Assembly (NCBI GenBank): GCA_020633655.1
Contig: JACKDF010000010.1
Coordinates: 1 to 64,000 of the forward strand
Source: Deferribacteres bacterium
GTDB lineage: Bacteria; Zhuqueibacterota; Zhuqueibacteria; Zhuqueibacterales; Geothermadaptataceae
Reading direction: 5' to 3'
DNA length: 64,000 nt
This document shows, piece by piece, positions 1 to 6,782 of this stretch. The position numbers and the translations under genes were made by a program. The notes beneath the pieces were generated by a model. That model did not search any database. It saw nothing but the letters and a program-made list of their open reading frames with translations, and was not told where the DNA came from. Every line of letters starts with the position of its first letter. Position 1 is the stretch's first letter.

Positions 1-840
1 GCGAACCCGGATACACTCCTTGCAAATGGCCCACAAATTGGATTATTCAAAAACCACCTCACAATTCGTGGTATCAAATGCTATATGGATGGCGCCTTAG
101 GTTCTCGAGGTGCAGCTTTACTTGAGCCTTATTCTGATGCACCTGGGGCCGGACTCATTTTAACCAATGAAGACAAACTCTATCATCTAGTGAAAAAAGC
201 AACGGAAAAAGGAATTCAGATCGCAACGCATGCCATTGGTGACCGCGGCAATCGCCTTACTTTGGATTTATATGAAAAAGCATTAAAAGCAGTCCCTCCC
301 GAAACACGGATCATAGCTGATCCTCGTCATCGGATTGAACATGCACAAATCATTGCAGCTGAGGACATTCCACGGTTTCATGCGCTGGGTGTAATACCGA
401 GCATGCAACCTTCCCACGCCATTGGCGATCTGCATTTTGCCGTGCGACGCCTTGGAAAGGATCGCATGACGCGTGGCTATGTCTGGCGTACTCTACTTGA
501 TAGCGGTTGTCTTATTCCCGGCGGCTCCGATGCGCCTGTTGAAGAGGGCAATCCAATGATTGAATTTTATGCTGCCACCGTTCGTAAAGATACCACAGGT
601 TTTTCAAATGAAGACTGGCATCGTGAGTTGCGGGTATCACGGAAAGAAGCGTTGCAGATGTTCACAAAATGGGCTGCATTTGCAGTTTTTGAAGAAAATG
701 TTCGTGGTAGTATTGAAAAAGGAAAACTAGCTGATTTTACGGTTCTGGAAAAAGACCTGATGACGTGTGAAGAAGAGGAATTGTTTAATATTCAGGTAGC
801 AATGACGGTCATTGGTGGAGAGATTGTCTATCAGAAATAG
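1..840 (+). CDS. YtcJ-like amidohydrolase, 3' part
   Basis: The reading frame is open from the first base, so the gene starts upstream of the window; about 279 residues are visible. It reads IKCYMDGALGSRGAALL, then ATHAIGDRGNRLTLDLY, RHRIEHAQI, VIPSMQPSHAIGD and GGSDAPVEEGNPM. These are the typical C-terminal blocks of the YtcJ branch of the amidohydrolase superfamily: metal-binding His in the HAIGD and EHAQ blocks and an Asp in GSDAP. The family hydrolyses amide bonds of mostly unknown small substrates; a signal peptide cannot be judged because the N terminus is missing. The end, EEELFNIQVAMTVIGGEIVYQK, is the usual small beta-domain. The family call is firm, the substrate unknown. Confidence 0.9.
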   Translation, partial: ANPDTLLANGPQIGLFKNHLTIRGIKCYMDGALGSRGAALLEPYSDAPGAGLILTNEDKLYHLVKKATEKGIQIATHAIGDRGNRLTLDLYEKALKAVPPETRIIADPRHRIEHAQIIAAEDIPRFHALGVIPSMQPSHAIGDLHFAVRRLGKDRMTRGYVWRTLLDSGCLIPGGSDAPVEEGNPMIEFYAATVRKDTTGFSNEDWHRELRVSRKEALQMFTKWAAFAVFEENVRGSIEKGKLADFTVLEKDLMTCEEEELFNIQVAMTVIGGEIVYQK

Positions 841-879
841 TTTTTCTGGTGGCGGGATGAATAGTTAGAATGACATAAT

Positions 880-907
880 GAGGAATAATTTACATTCGTT
901 ATTCCTC
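880..907. other. 9-bp inverted repeat at the argR 3' end
   Basis: GAGGAATAA at 880-888 is perfectly complementary to TTATTCCTC at 899-907, with a 10-nt loop. The right arm is the last codons and stop of argR on the minus strand. It lies between the convergent amidohydrolase and argR genes, so it may act as a weak bidirectional terminator, but it is AT-rich and lacks a clear U-tract. Confidence 0.35.
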
Positions 908-1351
908 GTTATCCATTTCAAGGGAATAGAGATAATCTGCCAAATCTTTTGTATTATTCACACTGGTTGGAATAACCATAATCGTGTCATCCCCGGCAAT
1001 AGTTCCCAAAATATACGGATGCTTAAGGTTATCCAGAAAAATTGCCACTCCTGCGGCCCGCCCGAGCAGGGTTTTTATAATAATACATGTCTCATTGTTC
1101 AGAATTTGTACAATTTCATGTTGCACTACTTTTTTGAGCTGCTTGCCACTCGTATCTTGTGGTAGTACATAACGGAAACCCTCATCGACCGGCATCCGCA
1201 CTATTCGAAGTTCATGCAGATCGCGGGAAAGTGTAGCCTGGGTTACATCTATTTTTATATTCTTGAGCTCAGTACTCAATTCTTCCTGACTGGAAATCCT
1301 TTTACTGATGATGAGCTCACGAATATGGCGGTGTCGTGTTTGCTTGTTGAT
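899..1351 (-). CDS. argR: Arginine repressor ArgR
   Basis: ArgR is the hexameric, arginine-sensing regulator of arginine biosynthesis genes. The N-terminal winged helix (NKQTRHRHIREL, then DVTQATLSRDLHELRIVRMP) and the C-terminal arginine-binding domain (LLGRAAGVAIFLDNL, ILGTIAGDDTIMVI) are both visible. No ATG, GTG or TTG exists in frame between the upstream stop and a TTG that would remove the first 24 residues and most of the DNA-binding domain. The full domain is recovered only by starting at an ATC codon (1349-1351, or the ATC just before it). A GGAGGA ribosome-binding site lies at 1358-1363, 6 nt before the 1351 start. This gives 150 residues, the normal family length. argG and argH lie 13 kb away and are plausible targets. 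Confidence 0.88.
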   Translation of the reverse strand: MNKQTRHRHIRELIISKRISSQEELSTELKNIKIDVTQATLSRDLHELRIVRMPVDEGFRYVLPQDTSGKQLKKVVQHEIVQILNNETCIIIKTLLGRAAGVAIFLDNLKHPYILGTIAGDDTIMVIPTSVNNTKDLADYLYSLEMDNEE

Positions 1352-1384
1352 GATTTTTCCTCCAGTTGTGTTTATAATTCTTCA

Positions 1385-1413
1385 AAAATACAGGAAAAAC
1401 GCAGTTTTGTCAA
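1385..1413 (-). promoter_or_regulatory. Sigma-70-type promoter of argR
   Basis: On the minus strand a consensus -35 TTGACA (1408-1413) and a -10 TATTTT (1385-1390) are separated by exactly 17 nt. They are followed within about 22 nt by the GGAGGA ribosome-binding site of argR. The resulting leader is short, which supports the short 5' end chosen for argR. Confidence 0.6.
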
Positions 1414-1739
1414 TATTTATTTCAAAGTGCACTAAATATTGTAAAAACAAGTTGATTTTAATTATAGGAGTCTTAAAATAAAAACTTGGTGAGAGTTAAA
1501 TCATCATCATTTACTATTCAATTATTCCAGATAGTCTCAATACTACTTTCTCATTTCTTGCTCGGTTGCGAATTTCTATCCTTGTCTTTCTTTGATAAAA
1601 TCGAATCTCTCCATTTCCGATCTTACTTTTATCTCTCACTGATACATCATTCAGATTCATCTCTATTGCGGAGTAGGCATTTGTCGATTTAGAAGTCAAT
1701 TGTCAGTCAATCACCTTTTTAATCGATAAGGAGTTTGTT
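1414..1739. other. Intergenic stretch, no gene seen
   Basis: AT-rich DNA between the argR promoter and the lipoprotein. Two short open frames occur on opposite strands, but neither has a ribosome-binding site or recognisable protein features. AAGGAG at 1728-1733 belongs to the lipoprotein gene. Confidence 0.5.
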
Positions 1740-2177
1740 ATGCGCAATTTAAAAGCTATGAAACGTATTTTGACCATTGTCATTCTCACAATCTTTTTCC
1801 TAACGAGCTGCAATGACGATAAAAATCCAACCAAACAAAGCAATACTGATCCCACAGGTACCTGGAAACTTACAAAATTAACGATTGTATCTGACCAAAC
1901 GGTTGTACTTAATGAATTAATGCTGGCACAACTTGGTGCTTATTGGACGTTGGAGCTAAAATCTGATAAAACTTTTATAAGCAACTACAATTTGGATGAG
2001 CCGGCAACGGATACGGGAACATGGAATGTCTCTGGCGAACAATTAACAACGACCTTTGATAGTGGCGGATCAGAAACATTTGATTTCTTCTTGGATCAGG
2101 AGGTATTAACACTTGAATGGACTGCAATTGAGGAAGGCGTTCAGGAAATGCTCACTGGAGAGTTTGCGAAACAATAA
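1740..2177 (+). CDS. Small lipocalin-like lipoprotein
   Basis: This is a 145-residue protein with a lipoprotein signal (MKRILTIVILTIFFLTSC, Cys about residue 24) followed by a short polar linker. The mature part has the pattern TGTWKLTKL, YWTLELKSDKTF, GTWNVSGEQLTTTF and EVLTLEW, typical of the lipocalin-like/DUF4923-type small beta-barrels of FCB bacteria. It is probably anchored in the outer membrane, with no known ligand. The start at 1740 has AAGGAG 6 nt upstream; an internal Met at residue 7 would give a more typical signal peptide but a worse ribosome-binding site. It appears to be monocistronic. Confidence 0.7.
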   Translation: MRNLKAMKRILTIVILTIFFLTSCNDDKNPTKQSNTDPTGTWKLTKLTIVSDQTVVLNELMLAQLGAYWTLELKSDKTFISNYNLDEPATDTGTWNVSGEQLTTTFDSGGSETFDFFLDQEVLTLEWTAIEEGVQEMLTGEFAKQ

Positions 2178-2186
2178 AGAATTACT

Positions 2187-2466
2187 ATGATTGGCGTCGA
2201 CGGCTTAGTGCCGGTATTCCAAGGTAAGGAATTCGTTCGCAATACAGAAACTGTCTTTATAAAAAGATTCAAATCACCAACGAAGTCGAACTTTTAGACT
2301 TCAATAGAGTCTTTTCGATAATTAGTGAACCATTTATTAGTCCGAATGCCATGTCATAGACTCGGATGCGACGGTTTATATAGCTGAAGGTCAGGCGATG
2401 TCTATTTTAAAAAATACAAAGCATGGTGGCGTTTCAACTGCAGTTACTACGTCGCCGAAAAGATAA
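2187..2466 (+). pseudogene. Possible decayed gene in three frames
   Basis: Three successive frames give protein-like text in tandem: from ATG 2187, IGVDGLVPVFQGKEFVRNTE until a stop at 2295; then NEVELLDFNRVFSIISEPF in the next frame until 2359; then SDATVYIAEGQAMSILKNTK in the third frame until the stop at 2464. Two frameshifts would join them into one product of about 90 residues. I do not recognise the family. The reading could be chance, since the stretch is short. Confidence 0.25.
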
Positions 2467-2537
2467 ATAAAGCAGCAATACGCTGTTGAAATACTGTCGT
2501 TTTATTACAACTTTGCTAAATAATTTATATTCATAGA

Positions 2538-2684
2538 ACTAGCGGCGAAATACTAGACAGGATTTAGCTCAAGTGAGCCACCCGCCAGGGATGGTCGGTC
2601 AAATTAATTAAGTGCTCGCCGAGACCAGGATAGGAGAAAATCCTGCATCCCGGAAGGATTACCGGGATATCTGAATTATTTTGA
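2538..2684 (+). ncRNA. Candidate structured RNA of unknown class
   Basis: This stretch is not coding and is unusually rich in complementary segments. CGGCGA (2543-2548) pairs with TCGCCG (2616-2621); GCTC-AAGT-GAGC (2567-2578) is a tetraloop hairpin; GGTC (2593-2600, two options) can pair with GACC (2623-2626). CAGGAT (2626-2631) pairs with ATCCTG (2640-2645), and ATCCCGG (2647-2653) with CCGGGAT (2662-2668). It runs directly into a strong intrinsic terminator, as an independent small RNA or a terminating leader would. I compared it by eye with the common riboswitches, 6S, SRP, RNase P and tmRNA and found no convincing match. The next plus-strand gene starts about 280 nt beyond the terminator. 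Confidence 0.45.
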
Positions 2685-2720
2685 AGCCCTGAGGAGTTAG
2701 GCACTCAGGGCTTCTTTTTT
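2685..2720 (+). terminator. Intrinsic terminator
   Basis: AGCCCTGAG (2685-2693) and CTCAGGGCT (2704-2712) form a perfect 9-bp GC-rich stem with a 10-nt loop, followed by TCTTTTTT. It ends the candidate structured RNA immediately upstream. Confidence 0.85.
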
Positions 2721-2998
2721 ATCAAGACGGTAAGTATCGCTCTTTGCCTCCCCTTCAACTTGCCCCACTGTTTATGAATTTTTTGAATGAAACATTAGAA
2801 AAAAATAAACAATTTTTCTTTCTCCATTTTTCCTCATTTAGCTGTATTTAATTTAATACAATTTTCCCTTATTAAATTGTAGATAATAACTTTACTTAGC
2901 GTTCCAATTCTCCATGGTGGGAGATGGAGTCCACTGATGACAAGGATGTGCAATGATTAGTTCAATATTTAATCTTAGCTCGACAAACAGAATTAATA
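2721..2998. other. Intergenic stretch before the GH2-like gene
   Basis: AT-rich sequence with runs such as AAAAAATAAACAATTTTTC. No gene, hairpin or clear promoter could be supported. Confidence 0.4.
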
Positions 2999-4702
2999 AT
3001 GACAAACGCACGTTTGATTCTCATCTTCATCACAGGTATAGTTCTCAGCTACTACTCCGTCGCTAGTTGGCGTCCAGCGAATGCAACCCTCTTCACAAAG
3101 TGGACACAATATGTAAGTCCCGAAAATGTTCATAAAGAATATCCCCGGCCACAACTTACCCGTTCAGAATGGAAAAATTTAAACGGTTCGTGGCAATTTG
3201 AATTTGCTCCAAATTTAGAAATACTACCCGCAACAAAAACTCTGGCTAAAAGAATACTTGTTCCGTTTCCAATTGAAGCCAACCTGTCCGGAATTATGGG
3301 AGCTGGTACGGCAATGTGGTATCGACGCACAGTGCGCATACCCGATGAATGGCGCAGGGAACGCATGCTCCTTCATTTTGAAAGAATCAATGGAGATGCT
3401 ACGGTGTTCATAAATAGCAAGCGAGTTGCCACAATTGCAAATTCAGAATCAAGAGCCAGCCTGGATATTACGGAGCAGCTGACGGAGAACAAAAACGAGA
3501 TTCTGGTCGGTGTGAACGCAAACCAGTGTGGCTTCACTGGAAAAATAACCGATTCGTTTGCAAGCCACGGTATTAGCCAGACTGTCTGGTTGGAACCTGT
3601 ACCGGAAACCTATCTCTCAAAAGTAGAATTTAAATCAGACATCAAAAACAACGAAATAAACCTACGGGTTGAGTATACGGGAGAGGAATCGGACTTATCG
3701 GTAAATGCAATTATTTATGACCAGGGAACAATGGTTGCCAATGTATGGGGAAAAGCGCAGCACAACATACGAGTTAAAATTGAAAATTTAAAAAAATGGA
3801 GTCCACTTAATCCGTTTCTTTATGATGTTCAGTTACGTTTGTGCAGTTCTGCTGCGGTGATGGATAGCGCATGGAGCTATTTTGGTGCGAGTGATTATCG
3901 AATCGAATCCGAACATGGGGACAGGCATGCAATTTATTTGAACGGTGAAAAGTTTTCGCAATTGGCTGTTGAACATTACGGGTTTTGGCCGGATGGCATC
4001 ATAACGCCACCCTCCGATAAAGCAATAAGTTCTGATATTCAAAATGTCAAAAATCTTGGCTTTAATCTTATTATTAATAAGGGTGTAAAACCTTCGGATC
4101 GCTGGCTTTACTGGTGTGATAAAACCGGTCTTCTTGTGTGGCAATACCATTCAAAAAATTTAAATCACGGCAAAAACGCCACAGTTAGCTGCACCTCCAC
4201 TTATTATTCCGATTTTGCATCGCATCCATCATTTGCAGCTGTTATTGCAGATCATCGTTTTTTCGAAGAGAACAATGCTAAGCTGGCGATTCATGCAATC
4301 GATTTTCGTCTGAACGAACAAACAACTGGAGAAATTTCTGTCCTTTACATGCAACCCGACACGATTGTCTCCTCTTTTGATTTTGATAATTATAATTACT
4401 CATCCTTAACCTTGAGTGACGAATTTGAAAAAGTATGGTATAAGTTTGATGATGGCTCATTTGTCAGCAAAGAACCCAAATCGTTTTCGCTTGCCGCGAT
4501 TGCATTTAACACGATGGAATACCATAAAAATCTAACTCTGGCGAGACAAAAAGCGGAAAATCATGGTATAGAAACGATTGTCTATCCACAATTGTGTGAT
4601 TTACCCGGTAAAAAATTTGGCCTGCAAACGGATGACAGGAGATTATTTAAAGTGAATTTGCATCAGGTTTACAGGTTCAACTGCGGTAAAGAAAAATCCT
4701 GA
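2999..4702 (+). CDS. GH2-like secreted protein, catalytically degenerate
   Basis: This 567-residue protein has an N-terminal signal segment (about residues 5-22). A GH2 sugar-binding jelly roll follows (EYPRPQLTRSEWKNLNGSWQ, AMWYRRTVRIPDEW, INGDATVFINSKRVA), then an Ig-like domain and the beginning of a TIM barrel (YGFWPDGIITPPSDKAISSD, LGFNLIINKGVKPSDRWLYW, DKTGLLVWQ). In active GH2 enzymes the barrel continues HPSIVMWVPFNEGWG, where the Glu is the acid/base. Here it reads HPSFAAVIADHRFFEENNAK, the NE motif is gone, and the barrel is shortened into an unrelated-looking tail. It is therefore probably a binding or regulatory homologue rather than a glycosidase. The start lacks a good ribosome-binding site. 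Its stop abuts the stop of the convergent kinase gene. Confidence 0.75.
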   Translation: MTNARLILIFITGIVLSYYSVASWRPANATLFTKWTQYVSPENVHKEYPRPQLTRSEWKNLNGSWQFEFAPNLEILPATKTLAKRILVPFPIEANLSGIMGAGTAMWYRRTVRIPDEWRRERMLLHFERINGDATVFINSKRVATIANSESRASLDITEQLTENKNEILVGVNANQCGFTGKITDSFASHGISQTVWLEPVPETYLSKVEFKSDIKNNEINLRVEYTGEESDLSVNAIIYDQGTMVANVWGKAQHNIRVKIENLKKWSPLNPFLYDVQLRLCSSAAVMDSAWSYFGASDYRIESEHGDRHAIYLNGEKFSQLAVEHYGFWPDGIITPPSDKAISSDIQNVKNLGFNLIINKGVKPSDRWLYWCDKTGLLVWQYHSKNLNHGKNATVSCTSTYYSDFASHPSFAAVIADHRFFEENNAKLAIHAIDFRLNEQTTGEISVLYMQPDTIVSSFDFDNYNYSSLTLSDEFEKVWYKFDDGSFVSKEPKSFSLAAIAFNTMEYHKNLTLARQKAENHGIETIVYPQLCDLPGKKFGLQTDDRRLFKVNLHQVYRFNCGKEKS

Positions 4703-5887
4703 TTATATTTGAATTCTGAATGTCGATCCTTCACCCGGTTGCGATTCCTTCAATTGCAACTTCCCACCGTGATATTCTTCCACAATGCGCTTAGCAAGAT
4801 TGAGTCCTAAACCCCACCCTCTTTTTTTTGTGCTGAAGCCGGGACGAAAAATATTTTTGCGGATTTTTGAATCCATCCCCTTGCCATCATCGATGACATC
4901 TATGATAAACGGATGTTTTCCATTCCCTTTTTGTGCGTTAATCGTCACAGTCCCGTTTTTTGTACCGATTGCATCAAGTGCATTTTTTATCAGATTTTCA
5001 AGCACCCATTGGAACAGATTCGCGTTTATTGGGACTTTTTCCTGTATGGTTGAAACATACTGCAGGTTCACTTTTCTGTGCATTTGCGGAAGACGTCGAT
5101 TATAATACTTAATGACTGCATGAACTATTTCATCAATGTTTTCCGGTTTGATATCCGGCTTTGATCCAATTTGTGAAAAACGTTGTGCGGCTGTTTCAAG
5201 ACGTTGGATATCCTGCCCGATTTCGTTTAAAATATTAATCTTTTCTGGTTCCTGTTCACACTTATCCTTTAATAGTGCGCTCCACCCCATAAGTGATGAA
5301 ATTGGAGTCCCTAACTGATGCGCTGTTTCCTTCGCCATGCCGACCCAGATAAACTGCTGCTCGCTTCGACGAATGCTATTGAAGCCAAAAAAGCCAATTA
5401 ATATAAAGAGTGCGACAGCGCCAAGTTCAAAATAGGGAAGCCATTGCAATTGCTGAACGGATTCTGAATCTCCATATATAAGATAGCCCAAAACATAATC
5501 TTCATACTTTAACGGCAACGGGTCAATTTCATTTTTCATTGCATCTGCAATTTTTTTCACTTTAAGAATAGCTTCCGGCGAAGGATCATCACTGGCGACA
5601 GTTAAACCTTTCCAGCCTGTGGGTATACCATCGCTATCCGTTAAAATTATTGGAAAGGTTGTCCGTTTAATAATTTCCTCGAAAATGAAATTTAAATTTT
5701 CATCGTTGGAAGAAGAAACAGCTTGCTCATAAAATTGGACATAAAATTCAAGGATACCGCGCGCTTCGCTTCGTAGGTCTTCTACTAGTTTTTGAGTATA
5801 TATCAAAGCTGCGGCAACGAGTAAAAAGCCTGCAATGAACAGAAACGATTTGAATTGGGAACGAAGTTGATAGAGTTTTGTTTTCAT
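4703..5887 (-). CDS. Membrane sensor histidine kinase (orphan)
   Basis: This is a 394-residue two-component sensor. A first membrane helix (about 13-31), an extracytoplasmic sensory region and a second helix (about 150-170) lead directly, without a HAMP domain, into the H box AKETAHQLGTPISSLMGW (phosphoacceptor His near 187). The N box NLIKNALDAI, G1 box DDGKGM, F box FRPGFSTKKRGWG and G2 box GLGLNLAKRIVEEYHGG are all intact, so it should be active. No response regulator lies beside it, so its partner is elsewhere. Such HAMP-less kinases are common in FCB genomes. The start has no obvious Shine-Dalgarno sequence. Confidence 0.9.
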   Translation of the reverse strand: MKTKLYQLRSQFKSFLFIAGFLLVAAALIYTQKLVEDLRSEARGILEFYVQFYEQAVSSSNDENLNFIFEEIIKRTTFPIILTDSDGIPTGWKGLTVASDDPSPEAILKVKKIADAMKNEIDPLPLKYEDYVLGYLIYGDSESVQQLQWLPYFELGAVALFILIGFFGFNSIRRSEQQFIWVGMAKETAHQLGTPISSLMGWSALLKDKCEQEPEKINILNEIGQDIQRLETAAQRFSQIGSKPDIKPENIDEIVHAVIKYYNRRLPQMHRKVNLQYVSTIQEKVPINANLFQWVLENLIKNALDAIGTKNGTVTINAQKGNGKHPFIIDVIDDGKGMDSKIRKNIFRPGFSTKKRGWGLGLNLAKRIVEEYHGGKLQLKESQPGEGSTFRIQI

Positions 5888-5937
5888 GGATTGATTTTAT
5901 GATGTGGTAACGATAGATGAACTGATTCTCATGCGTT

Positions 5938-6768
5938 TTATTCTACTTCTGCCACTTCATATTCCGGAAAGGAGGCGGCCAATTCATGAAGCATATATTC
6001 ATGGATAAAACCATTTGTGGCGACAATATTACCGGTCTCCCAATAATTTTCCTCAGGTCTGAATCCTGTCACTTTACCTCCGGCTTCAAGTATCATTAAA
6101 ACGCCTGCTGCAATATCCCATTTGTGAAGATCCAGTTCCCAAAATCCATCAAAACGGCCTGCAGCAACGTAGGCTAAATCCAGGGCTGCAGAACCGATTC
6201 GCCGTACACCGCGAACCTGGCTGAAAAATCGCTTGAAACTATCGAGGTAAAGATCTATCTGGTCTTTGCAGCGAAATGGAAACCCGGTGGAAAGCAAGCA
6301 GTGACCCAAAATTTCTCGACTGGAGACATTTATTCGACTTCCATTATAAAATGCACCACCATTTTTCACTGCTGTAAATGTTTCCGGCCGCATAGGATCG
6401 TGTATCACCCCCACAACAGGTTCATTGTTCAGCATCACGGCTATTGAAACAGAAAATGCGCGGACATCATGTAAATAATTTGTAGTCCCATCCAACGGAT
6501 CGATAATCCATTGGTATGGTTCAGTACCACCAATATCACCGCCTTCTTCACCAAGAATTTGGTGCCCAGGGAATTTTTCTAATATGAAATCAATAATGGC
6601 GCGCTCCGTTGTACGATCCACTTCGGTGACAAAATCAAATTCTGCTTTTTTACTGATCTCGTAGTATTTCACTCTGGATAAGTGCGTTTGCAAATTTTCA
6701 CCACCGATCTGTGCAGCACGAATAGCGGCGGCAAGAAGTTCATTTAAAGAGATCAAGTTGGATGCCAT
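5938..6768 (-). CDS. suhB: Inositol-1-monophosphatase family protein (SuhB-like)
   Basis: This 276-residue Mg2+-dependent phosphatase hydrolyses inositol monophosphate or related sugar phosphates. The metal-binding motifs are complete: ILGEEGGD (about residues 70), WIIDPLDGTTNYLHD (about 95-110) and KWDIAAGVLMILEAGG near residue 220. Family length is normal. AGGAGG lies 10 nt before the ATG. It follows mutS2 by 14 nt on the same strand and is probably cotranscribed with cvpA and mutS2. The gene symbol reflects the family; whether it also acts in rRNA processing like E. coli SuhB cannot be told. Confidence 0.9.
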   Translation of the reverse strand: MASNLISLNELLAAAIRAAQIGGENLQTHLSRVKYYEISKKAEFDFVTEVDRTTERAIIDFILEKFPGHQILGEEGGDIGGTEPYQWIIDPLDGTTNYLHDVRAFSVSIAVMLNNEPVVGVIHDPMRPETFTAVKNGGAFYNGSRINVSSREILGHCLLSTGFPFRCKDQIDLYLDSFKRFFSQVRGVRRIGSAALDLAYVAAGRFDGFWELDLHKWDIAAGVLMILEAGGKVTGFRPEENYWETGNIVATNGFIHEYMLHELAASFPEYEVAEVE

Positions 6769-6782
6769 AAATTATTGTCCTC

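Noticed and set aside
1486..1699. Small genes on either strand between argR and the lipoprotein
   Set aside because: Overlapping open frames without ribosome-binding site or recognisable features.
2541..2668. Cobalamin riboswitch (fragments such as GAGCCACC and GACCAGGATA)
   Set aside because: The order and spacing of the conserved blocks do not fit, and the characteristic CAGGAxACCTGCC end is missing.
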